Origin: an uncultured Prevotella sp.
GTDB taxonomy: Bacteria > Bacteroidota > Bacteroidia > Bacteroidales > Bacteroidaceae
Assembly: GCA_946540435.1 (NCBI GenBank)
Contig: CAMNII010000020.1
Location: forward strand, 1 to 40,784
Direction of reading: 5' to 3'
Length of the DNA: 40,784 nucleotides
The notes under the pieces were generated by a model. That model was not told the DNA's origin, did no database searches, and worked only from the letters and a program-made list of their open reading frames with translations. The position numbers were made by a program, and so were the translations under genes. This document shows positions 1 through 7,700 of this stretch, one piece after another. Position 1 is the stretch's first letter; the number at the start of each line of letters is the position of its first letter.

Positions 1-2557
1 CATAATTGATTTGCATATCGGCATCCTGTAAGTTCTGACCTTCTGAGAGACAGTCGGTTGCAATGAGAATATCAATACCGTCATCCAGCAGGCGTCTGAA
101 GGCCGGTCGCCGTTCTATTATCAGTTTATGCCAATGGTCATAAGGAACATTCCACCTACGCTTGTCGTCATCATAGTATTTTTCACGGCTGAGTTTTGCC
201 TCTTCATAGAGATCACTCCAATCCAGTTCCTTGTAGAGTTTGCTATATGGAGCAAAACTTTGGAGCACTTCATTGAAATGACTAGTATTGTGTCGTCCGG
301 TTGTATGTATCTCTTGACCAGAGACAGAAGCTATGCGAGAAAAGCCATGCTTACAGAGTTCGTTGAAGATAAATTTGGCGGTATCAGCGTATGCAGTGAA
401 GATGACCACCTTCTTGTTAGAGGCTTGACGTTTTTCTTCAAGAATGGAAATCAGTCTCTCCAACTTCATGTCCTGCTCAAGTCCATTGCTGTAATCTTCG
501 GCAAAGGCATCGAGACTTTCGCAGATAGCCCGCAGTTTATTGACATCCATGCGCAGGCCGCGCTCAAAGCCTCCCAAGTTCTTCATGTCTGCCAGGTTGA
601 TGGTTCCTTTACGCATTGTGAAGATGTCGTCGGTGTCGTTGTCCTCGTCATCATCGGGAATTTCCACGTCTATCTTTCCACTCGCTTTTTGTTCCTTGAA
701 AGCAACTACTTTCGCAAGCGTCTGTTCATGAACCTCCAATACCTTCTTGATGGTAGTGCGGCAAGAATGCCAACTGCTCTCCAGTCGTTTCATAAACAGG
801 ATACCCATCATCTTAACAAGGAAACGCTCACGGTTTACATCGTCGTTCCAATCGCCAGAGGCTTCTCTTTCCGCTTCCTTGCGTGATGCATGGAGAAAAA
901 GACTTGGCTGGTAGGCTGTGAGACTCAAAGCATCAAAAGCAGCATAGATTTCATCCGTGGAATGGTATTTGCCAAAGTGATCTACACCTTGGTACACATT
1001 ATCGGGTTTCTCCTTATTAGGGAAGCCGAGTTCTTCGCCTAACGTGTTTTCTATGAGTTTACGTGTACGGGCAACTATCAGTTTGTCTGTTAGGTTGAAG
1101 AACTTTGGAGGAAGCAGAGATATAAACGAGCCTATAGTACGGTCTGGGTCGGTGCACCATTGTGTATATTTACGCTGGCTATCGGCAAAGAGATTTCTCA
1201 GAGACTCAATATTGAAATCTTCCGTATCAAATGCTGCATCATTACCATGCCCAATAAGATTGAATTGCCCTTTTACGTCATTCAATCCAGTATTGATAGG
1301 CGTTGCAGATAACATTAGCACTTTTACATCACGCCCACTATCAGGGTCTTGGCTCTGAATAAGGTTCAATAAAAGGTCTTGATAACGTCCAGACTTCTCA
1401 TTGCGCAGGTTGTGGCTCTCATCAATGACAATCAGCACTTTCTTCCTCGACTGTAGCCAACTAAGCGGTGCATCATCATAGGCATTTTGCAAGCGGTCAT
1501 TCTGAAGGTCAGTATGGAATCGTACAATATAATCAAATTCGTCCTTGTCGAAGCGAGAGCCATGACGCTTTAGGTATTGTGTCCAGTTCTGTTCCAACTT
1601 TTTCGGACATAGTAAGACTGTTACATAGTTTTGTGTCTGGAAATACTTGATGACAGCAAGCGCAGAGAATGTTTTGCCCAGACCAACGGCATCAGCAAGA
1701 ATGGCTCCATTATATTTTCGGAGCATTTTTATAAGGGAGATGACACCCTGCTGTTGGTACTTGAACAAAGTCTTCCAAATTTCGCTTGTTTGGAGAAGTG
1801 ACATATCCTGTCGATGCTCAATAGAACCATCCAATTCAATGTCGGAATTGAATAGTTCAAAGAGAATCTTGTAATAAATCTCTTCGGGAGTATAACGACA
1901 GAAATAGTTATCAATCATTTTAATAAAGTATTCCTTGACGCTTATTTTCTCCGACTTTGGGTTGGCTGGGTCTGATGGAATTTGCTCCGCTGCCATTTTC
2001 CAGATGTCCTCAAACCACGAGCAGACTTCCTTGTAGTCCTTGTCGCTTAGTTTGACAGGGTCGCCCATTGTCAACTCTATATTAGAAGTGGTTTTCAGCC
2101 CAAGACCGGCATCGGTCAGATTACTGCTACCCGTCAGATAGAAACTGTCGTTACGTGGGTTACTGTTGCGAAACATATAAGCCTTGGCGTGGCAGAAAGC
2201 ATTTACGATGGCACGCACCTGAACGGAGTTTCTGCGCAGAAAAGCTTTGGCATCTTCGGCATATTGGTCAATATGCAGGGTGGTGCTGATGCCGCCATCT
2301 CCACGAAGCAAGTCGATGATTTGGCTATCATCTTCCTCAGGCTTCACCAGTTCTGAGGAAACAATCCTGAAAGTGTCCTCTTCAGGAATGTCGTGATAAA
2401 GTTTGCTAAGGGCACGAATAGTGAAGTAACCCGTCACAATGTCCAGGTTACCTGTTTGCTGGGACTTTTTGCCAGAAAATTCGTTGATAAAATCCCATAC
2501 CGTCTTGATGTCGAAACCGTCATCTGGGTAGCGGTCCACTTTGTTGTCTATAAGCAT
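1..2557 (-). CDS. PLD-domain SNF2-family helicase, partial (3' end off the left edge)
   Basis: This is the N-terminal 852 codons of a large ATP-dependent DNA/RNA translocase; it has no stop codon inside the window. The start is the ATG at 2557-2555, reading MLIDNKVDRYPDDGFD. A phospholipase-D-like domain comes first (H-A-K-A-Y near residue 122, then GSSNLTDAG). It is followed by SNF2 helicase motifs: ADAVGLGKT (motif I, about residue 290), VIDESHNLRNE (motif II, about 377), LSATPINT (motif III, about 417), and DILIATDCLSEGQNLQDAD (motif V, about 830) near the edge. A charged stretch of acidic residues (about 620-640) separates the lobes. PLD-SNF2 fusions of this kind are often found in defence or mobile islands next to restriction or methylation genes; what lies to the left cannot be seen. 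Base composition is clearly more AT-rich than most of the window, which suggests transfer. The upstream leader is highly structured (2611-2912). Confidence 0.9.
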   Translation of the reverse strand, partial: MLIDNKVDRYPDDGFDIKTVWDFINEFSGKKSQQTGNLDIVTGYFTIRALSKLYHDIPEEDTFRIVSSELVKPEEDDSQIIDLLRGDGGISTTLHIDQYAEDAKAFLRRNSVQVRAIVNAFCHAKAYMFRNSNPRNDSFYLTGSSNLTDAGLGLKTTSNIELTMGDPVKLSDKDYKEVCSWFEDIWKMAAEQIPSDPANPKSEKISVKEYFIKMIDNYFCRYTPEEIYYKILFELFNSDIELDGSIEHRQDMSLLQTSEIWKTLFKYQQQGVISLIKMLRKYNGAILADAVGLGKTFSALAVIKYFQTQNYVTVLLCPKKLEQNWTQYLKRHGSRFDKDEFDYIVRFHTDLQNDRLQNAYDDAPLSWLQSRKKVLIVIDESHNLRNEKSGRYQDLLLNLIQSQDPDSGRDVKVLMLSATPINTGLNDVKGQFNLIGHGNDAAFDTEDFNIESLRNLFADSQRKYTQWCTDPDRTIGSFISLLPPKFFNLTDKLIVARTRKLIENTLGEELGFPNKEKPDNVYQGVDHFGKYHSTDEIYAAFDALSLTAYQPSLFLHASRKEAEREASGDWNDDVNRERFLVKMMGILFMKRLESSWHSCRTTIKKVLEVHEQTLAKVVAFKEQKASGKIDVEIPDDDEDNDTDDIFTMRKGTINLADMKNLGGFERGLRMDVNKLRAICESLDAFAEDYSNGLEQDMKLERLISILEEKRQASNKKVVIFTAYADTAKFIFNELCKHGFSRIASVSGQEIHTTGRHNTSHFNEVLQSFAPYSKLYKELDWSDLYEEAKLSREKYYDDDKRRWNVPYDHWHKLIIERRPAFRRLLDDGIDILIATDCLSEGQNLQDADMQINY

Positions 2558-2610
2558 AGCTATTCAGAATTGTTTTAGTCAGCACCAAGACTATATCTTC
2601 AGGCTTGCTT

Positions 2611-2884
2611 ACAGGTAACACCAAGAGACCTCAGGAAACAAAAGAAGCGCGAGTCATGGCTCTTCTCTTGTCTCGTGAGGTCGTAGGAATTACCTGTGTT
2701 GCTAAGATACAAGTCATGCCCGCGCTATCGCACGGGCATCGGCTGACTTGTTCATGAGCAACACTTTCATGAAATTTCCTACGTTTCACGAGTCTCTGAA
2801 CAAATAGCTGATGCTATTGTTATTTACCCTCTAAAATCATACTGTCACCCTGCGCTCAGGGGGTTCAGAGCCTCGGGGCGAGGC
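2611..2884 (-). ncRNA. Highly structured leader or non-coding RNA upstream of the helicase
   Basis: At least five stems are packed here. Hairpin A pairs ACAGGTAA (2611) with TTACCTGT (2690), GACCTCA (2627) with TGAGGTC (2676), and ACAAAAGAAG (2638) with CTTCTCTTGT (2662). Hairpin B pairs TGTTGCT (2697) with AGCAACA (2757), ACAAGTCA (2709) with TGACTTGT (2744), and ATGCCCG (2716) with CGGGCAT (2733). An outer helix, CTCGTGA plus CGTAGGAA (2672-2689) with TTCCTACG plus TCACGAG (2776-2792), encloses hairpin B and competes with the distal strand of hairpin A. Smaller hairpins lie at 2799-2821, 2848-2861 and 2870-2884. A promoter at 2919-2949 on the minus strand would transcribe all of it, ending about 50 nt before the helicase start. 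No known RNA family was recognised; it could be a 5' leader switch, a stand-alone RNA or a non-autonomous element. Confidence 0.5.
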
Positions 2885-3102
2885 GGGTGCCGTTTGCGGC
2901 CGTTGACAATACTTGCTGCAAAAATACGAAAAGTTTTTGTATCCCCAAATTTTAAACAGGAAAAAGTGGGAGCGGGTCGAAAAAAATATTTCTTACAATC
3001 CTTGTCACGCTCCATCAGTTCGCCACTCTCCCGTGCTACATTCACCATGTCGCTTAGCCGCTTGGTTAGTTCAAGCGAAGCGCTATTATTGTAAGTTTTC
3101 AT
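2845..3102 (-). pseudogene. Possible decayed small ORF
   Basis: An 85-codon reading frame starts MKTYNNSASLELTKRLSDM. Its first 40 or so residues look protein-like (a charged amphipathic helix, ELMERDKDC), but the remainder is low-quality sequence that runs through the minus-strand promoter at 2919-2949 and into the hairpins. This suggests a gene start whose 3' part was lost, or a chance frame. No family was recognised. Confidence 0.2.
2919..2949 (-). promoter_or_regulatory. Bacteroidetes-type promoter for the structured leader/helicase
   Basis: On the minus strand TTTG (2949-2946) is followed after 19 nt by TATTTTTG (2926-2919), matching the Bacteroidetes -33/-7 consensus. Transcription would begin near 2912, giving a leader of roughly 355 nt before the helicase ATG at 2557, or a separate short RNA. 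No protein start closer to it is convincing. Confidence 0.6.
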
Positions 3103-3345
3103 ATTTATTTGTTGCTTTTGTTTGTTATCGGTTTTGCGCGCAGCGCATCATATAATCAATAGATAGCTCTTCGGGCAAGAAATCTAAGAAAATCTAAAAG
3201 AAAATCTTTTTTCCTTTTAGTCCTTTTAGATGTCCTCCTTCACATGCGCACAGCGCAGCCCCCCATATTTTTCGTGCTTTTCGTGTTTTTCGATGTTTAA
3301 AATCTTCAGCCTCCTGTCATCTGAATAAAACTGATGAGAGGAGGT
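3103..3345. other. Non-coding gap with short repeats and a hairpin
   Basis: No convincing gene is seen. The stretch holds an inverted repeat ATCTAAAAG/CTTTTAGAT (3193-3230), TTTTCGTG-like short repeats near 3270-3290, and an 11-bp interrupted hairpin at 3310-3344. Together with 2558-3102 it forms more than 800 bases without a well-supported protein gene. Confidence 0.5.
3310..3344 (-). terminator. Hairpin downstream of the nitroreductase gene, possible terminator
   Basis: CCTCCT-g-TCATC (3310-3321) pairs with GATGA-g-AGGAGG (3333-3344). It lies about 50 nt past the nitroreductase stop codon. The minus-strand sequence after it has only a weak T-run, so terminator function is a guess. Confidence 0.35.
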
Positions 3346-3395
3346 CTTGTCTTTGTTTCCGGCAATTCCTGGAGGCGGAAGGTGTGGGGTGGGGG

Positions 3396-3899
3396 CTATG
3401 GGGCGACGATGTCGCTGAGGGACTTACGCTTCTTCTCTTTCGGCTCGTCGGCGGCATAGCCTATGGGGATGATGACGGCAGGCTCCTCGCCGTCGGGTAG
3501 GGCGAAGAGCTGCTTGCACCGTTCTGCGTCGAAGTTGCATACCCAGCAGGTGGCCAGTCCCTGTTCCGTTGCTGCCAGACAGAGATGTTCCACGGCGATG
3601 GCGATGTCGATGTTGCCATGCTGCTTGCCATCGCCGCGCACCCATTCCTCGTCGTGGAGGATGGAGGCGATGATGTAGGTGGGGGCTGTCGTGAACCAGT
3701 CGCGGTTGTAGCACTGCTGCAGTGCTTCCCTGCCTTCGTTGCTGCTGACGATATGGAAGCGCCAGGGCTGCCTGTTGACGGCCGACGGTGCCATCCGCAC
3801 ACACTCCATGATGTAGTCGAGCTTTTCGGGCTCTACGGCTGTCGGCCTGTAGGCCCTGCAGCTGTATCGGTTTCTGGTGAGTTCTAAGAATGATGTCAT
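3396..3899 (-). CDS. Nitroreductase family protein (FMN-dependent)
   Basis: A 167-residue protein of the NfsA/NfsB-like nitroreductase fold, which uses FMN and NAD(P)H to reduce nitro compounds, quinones or related substrates in the cytoplasm. It has the N-terminal R-Y-S-C-R-A-Y-R-P motif (residues 10-18) and the RMAPSAVNRQPWRFHIV segment (about 35-50) that bind FMN phosphate in this family, plus the C-terminal E-x-A-V-I-I-P-I-G-Y-A motif and the K-K-R-K-S-L end. The frame is open 13 codons further upstream, but the promoter -7 box at 3908-3915 lies inside that extension, so MTSFLELTRNRYS at 3899 is the start. The leader would be almost absent. It is monocistronic and diverges from the giant adhesin gene across about 800 bp. 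The exact substrate cannot be told. Confidence 0.9.
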   Translation of the reverse strand: MTSFLELTRNRYSCRAYRPTAVEPEKLDYIMECVRMAPSAVNRQPWRFHIVSSNEGREALQQCYNRDWFTTAPTYIIASILHDEEWVRGDGKQHGNIDIAIAVEHLCLAATEQGLATCWVCNFDAERCKQLFALPDGEEPAVIIPIGYAADEPKEKKRKSLSDIVAP

Positions 3900-3907
3900 A
3901 AGCAGTG

Positions 3908-3939
3908 CAAAGTTAGTGAGGTGCGTGCTGACGACCAAA
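3908..3939 (-). promoter_or_regulatory. Promoter of the nitroreductase gene
   Basis: TTTG (3939-3936), a 20-nt spacer, then TAACTTTG (3915-3908) on the minus strand form a perfect Bacteroidetes -33/-7 pair. It ends only 8 nt before the ATG at 3899, so the mRNA should have a very short leader. Confidence 0.75.
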
Positions 3940-3960
3940 TAATGTGTGTTAATTATGTTT

Positions 3961-4038
3961 AACCCAAATCGTCATTAGAACGGCACGTTAGCGTTTCCAC
4001 CTTTATAAACGCCTGTTTATCCTAACGACCGATTTGGT
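3961..4038. repeat. Dispersed palindromic element, copy 1
   Basis: This copy shares AACGGCACGTTAGCG and TTTCCACCTT with the element at 29386-29456, which lies in the opposite orientation. Its ends are inverted (AACCCAAATCG near 3961 and CGACCGATTTGG near 4026). Compared with copy 2 it has lost one G in the left arm and gained about a dozen bases in the right half. It lies between divergent genes. Confidence 0.7.
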
Positions 4039-4188
4039 TTTACTTCCCTTGTGATGGAGCATGGAGGCGACGGCTGTCGCTTGTAAGGAAAACTGACATT
4101 TTTTAACACATTCCTTACCTTCGTTCCAGGCAAAAATAAGGGTTGTTTCGGGCAAAGTGTACCCTTGTTGATGACGATATTTAGGATC

Positions 4189-4229
4189 GTTGACCACGAA
4201 ACTAAGGGTTGTTGACCACGAAACCAAGG
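4189..4229. repeat. Two 22-bp-period tandem repeat units
   Basis: GTTGACCACGAAACtAAGG at 4189-4207 is repeated at 4211-4229 with one difference (period 22). More degenerate relatives containing TGACCA or CACGAAGGTAAGG continue to about 4290. The tract looks like a decaying minisatellite. Confidence 0.6.
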
Positions 4230-4278
4230 TTTTTTCGTCACGAAGGTAAGGGTTGGCTGACCAAATTCGGCGGTTTTG

Positions 4279-4327
4279 CTGACCAAAATAGCCTATTTTG
4301 GTCACCAAAATAGGCTATTTTGGTCAG
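4279..4327. repeat. Perfect 49-bp palindrome (24-bp arms, 1-nt centre)
   Basis: The arms 4279-4302 and 4304-4327 are exact reverse complements around base 4303. Each arm also contains its own odd-length palindrome, CCAAAATAGCCTATTTTGG or its G-centred counterpart, so the structure is self-similar. There is no T-run, and the position between divergent promoters argues against a terminator. Confidence 0.85.
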
Positions 4328-4596
4328 CCGTTTCTTAGCATCGTGGATGAGGAAGGTGGGTTTCGTGGGAGAGGTTTTTGGAACTGGTTTGTTATCAGGG
4401 TGTTAGGGAGCGGTGCCGAAAACGGGTTATTTTGGGCTTGAAATCGGTGGGGTGGGAGGCCGATGGGCTGTTTTTGGGGTCGTTTGTTGATATTTCTGAC
4501 ATTTTTTAACATTTTATCGGCTGTTGCGACTGTCCACTTATCTGTTGCACCAGCTAATGATGTAAATGCTTGCTATAAATCAATTTTTGGACCCAA

Positions 4597-4651
4597 AAAG
4601 GTAACAAAATGAAACTTTTTTTTGCATATTTATGTATACTTTGTTACCTTT
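4597..4651. promoter_or_regulatory. 12-bp inverted repeat over the adhesin promoter (candidate operator)
   Basis: AAAGGTAACAAA (4597-4608) and TTTGTTACCTTT (4640-4651) are perfect inverted copies 31 bp apart. The right arm covers the -7 box at 4645-4652 and the left arm sits just upstream of the -33 box at 4621. This is the geometry expected of a site whose bound protein would occlude or loop the promoter. The binding protein is unknown. Confidence 0.5.
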
Positions 4652-4652
4652 G
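4621..4652 (+). promoter_or_regulatory. Promoter of the giant adhesin gene
   Basis: TTTG (4621-4624), a 20-nt spacer and TACCTTTG (4645-4652) match the Bacteroidetes -33/-7 consensus exactly. The predicted leader to the ATG at 4716 is about 55 nt and very AT-rich. Confidence 0.8.
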
Positions 4653-4715
4653 CAGTCAATTTTTGTGGGATTTATTATTTTATATTAATATTTATACATT
4701 AAATTAAATTAGACT

Positions 4716-7700
4716 ATGACAAAAAAGCTATCCTCATTAGTTGTGCTGGTAGCAGCTATGCTGTTATCGGTAACGGTGCAGGCTCAGACTGGCGTCAGGA
4801 AGTCGCAGGCCGACAAGGCCCACTTCACGACGAAGGTTGTGTCTGCCAAGGATTTGAATGCTGGTAAGGCTGCGCTTGAGAAGGCTCAGGACCAGACAGT
4901 CGCTGTGCCTTTCCGTGCCCAGCAAAACGTGACGACTGCTGCAGAGAAGTCTGCCGCCGAGCAGCGTGCCCTGAAAGAGGCCGATGCGCGTACGGCTTAC
5001 ATCTGGAACTGGTCGAAGCGTTCAGTATCGAATTTCGTATGGAATGGTGCGTCGGCGAAGGCTGACGTGCGCCACCCGTTTGCTAAGTTCAATGGCCGTC
5101 AGGTGGACAACTTCCGTTCATTGGAAGGTCAGGCCCAGGTTCCCCTCCGTGCTGCCACTGTTGACGCCCATGGTCTCATCACCGCCCCGGACGAGGGTGA
5201 GCATAAGTTCTACACCCGTGCCGGTTCTGCTTATTATTTGAGCGGCGGCAGCGTTTATTCCGCTGACCAGAGTGGTCATGTGGAGGTTGTGGAGTGTGCC
5301 GATGATGTGGTCTATATCAAGGACATCGTCTCCCGCAATTCTCAGGGCACATGGGTGAAGGGTACCAAGGCCGGCAATACCATTACGGTGGCCGGTGCGC
5401 AGCCCGTCTCCTACAATTCCGGTTATGACGCTACGCTGAGTGTGAACTGGGGTGACATCAATGAAGCCGGAAACGGCTATAACAGAGGCTCCGGCGACAT
5501 CACGTTCACCGTTGACGAGGCTGCCGGCACCATCACGCTCGATGGTTCCAGCCAGCAGAAAGTCGTCGGTGTCTTCTGGGATGACGACAACTCGTGGAGC
5601 GGTTATGCCGACTACAACACCGTATGGACGCTGGACACTGAATACGAGCCCGCCTCTACCGACCTCATCGTGCTGCCCGATGGTGCTGCCGTTGAGCAGT
5701 GGTATGCCGTCGGAACAGGTTCTTCCGCCGTTCCTGGGAATGTGAACGTAGCCTTCGTGGAAAACGAGGTATACATCAGCGGACTGATTGCCAATTTCCC
5801 GGATTCATGGATCAAGGGTACCATCGAAGGTACTACCGCTACCTTCAGCGGATTGCAGTTCTTGGGCACATACAGTTCCTTTAACATCTGGGCCGTGGGT
5901 GCTGATGCAGAGTCAGGCACACTGCTTCCTGCCTTCACCATGACCTACGATGCCGAGGCGAAGACGCTGACGCTTGATGCCGGTCAGTTTGTCGTGTTCA
6001 ATGCCGCCGAGGACCGCATGTACTATCTCGCCTACATTGACGCTTTGAGCCTCAGTGCCGAGAAGCCCCAGCCCAAGCAGGTCGACGTGCCTTACACCAA
6101 CAACTTCGATGACGCAGATGCACAGAGTGAGTTTGCTATCATCGATGCTAACGGCGACGGAAGCTCCTGGGCATTCTACAGCGGCATGGTGCGCTATACC
6201 TATAATACAGACAACGCCGGTGACGACTGGCTTGTCTCTCCCGCTGTCAAACTTGTTGCCGGCAAGAAGTATCATTTCAGCATCGGTACGCATGCACAAA
6301 GCAGCAGCTATCCTGAGCGTCTTGAGGTGAAGGCCGCCAAGGAGAATACCGCCGAGGCCCTTGCCGCCGGCGTGGAAGTCATACCTCCCACGGATGTGAC
6401 ATCGGCCTCCTTCGTCACGCTTGAGAACGGCGAGTTCACGGTTACCGAGGATGGCGACTACTTCATCGGCGTGCATGCCATCTCCAATGCCGACGAGTAC
6501 TACCTCTATGTCGACGACTTCGTCATCGAAGGCCAGCCCATCACGGCTCCCTACACTGCCGACTTCTCGACAGAGGGTCCGATGGCAGACTTCATGATTC
6601 TCGATGCCAACGGCGACGCTAACACCGACGGTAACGGTACCTGGCTGTGGAGCAGCACCAACGGTGCATACTACAGATACAGCTCCAGCAATGCTGCCGA
6701 CGACTATCTCATCCTGCCCATCAAGCTGGAGGGCGGCAAGAACTACGATGTGACGGCCAACGTATCCAGCAATGGCAGCTATTATCCCGAGAAGTTCGAG
6801 ATTGTCTGGGGTACAGCTCCCACTGCCGAGGCGATGACCAATGTCATCGTTGAGCAGACCACCATCTCCACCGATGTGTTTGCTGACTACACGGGCAGCT
6901 TCACCGCCGAGACTGATGGCACTTACTATGTGGCTATCCACTGCGTGTCGGATGCCGACCAGTTCCTGTTCAGAGTCATGAAGTTCTCTGTTGAGGTAGC
7001 CGCCGAGGGCACTGCTCCCGCTGCCGTCAGCGACCTGTCGGTGACCCAGGTGTCTGATGCCCTGCAGGCTGCCATTGCCTTCAATGCTCCCACGACGAGC
7101 ATCGACGGTGAGCCCCTGACTGAAAACCTGACGAAGATCGACGTCGTTCGTAATGGTGAGGTTGTCGCTTCCTTCGAGGATGTCGCTCCCGGCTCAGCCA
7201 TTAACCATACCGACGATGTTCCTGCCAATGGCAAGTACAGCTATCAGGTAATCCCCTACAACGCCAGCGGCATCGGCGAGAAGAGCACTGTCGTCGAACT
7301 GATGATTACCACCGCCGTCGACGTTCCCTACACCTTCGACCTGACTGTCCAGACCGCTATAGACATGTGCACCGTCATCGACAACAACGGCGACAACAGC
7401 ACATGGGGATGGAGCTCATCCTACGGTACATATTATAAGTATAACTCCACCAACGACGCTGACGACTACCTCATCCTGCTGCCCGTCAATATGGCAGAAG
7501 GCAAGACCTACAACATCACCGCCACTGCTGCTGCCTACAGCGACAGCTATCCCGAGCGCTTCGAGGTGCTCGTGGGCAATGCTCCCACTGTTGAGGCCCT
7601 GACCACGAAGGCCCTCGCTCCCACCGATGTCACATCGGAAGAGTTCACCGACTTCGAAGGCTCCTTCACCGCTCCTGCCAGCGGACAGTACTATGTTGCC

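Larger units (their letters stand above)
4040..4515. other. Repeat-rich intergenic stretch, no gene
   Basis: Between the divergent nitroreductase and adhesin genes no believable protein is seen. The stretch contains an inverted repeat GTAAGGAA/TTCCTTAC (4083-4118), a direct repeat CTGACATTTTTTAACA at 4093-4108 and again at 4496-4511, a 22-bp-period tandem repeat, and a perfect palindrome at 4279-4327. Minus-strand frames here are open but lack protein character. Confidence 0.6.

Noticed and set aside
128..886. A 252-codon plus-strand frame opposite the PLD-SNF2 helicase
   Set aside because: The minus strand carries helicase motifs throughout this stretch; the plus frame is its shadow.
2600..2900. 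Retron or group II intron as explanation of the nested hairpins
   Set aside because: No reverse transcriptase gene lies nearby and no intron domain V-like sequence was seen.
4003..4512. Minus-strand open frames of 60-100 codons between the nitroreductase and adhesin genes
   Set aside because: They cross the palindromes and tandem repeats, have no start signals and no protein-like pattern.
5913..6941. A 342-codon open frame on the minus strand inside the adhesin gene, and a similar one at 8778-9515
   Set aside because: They are antisense to a strongly coding GC-rich gene with repeats; composition forces open frames. The translations (I, V, G, D-rich) have no domain, signal or start context.
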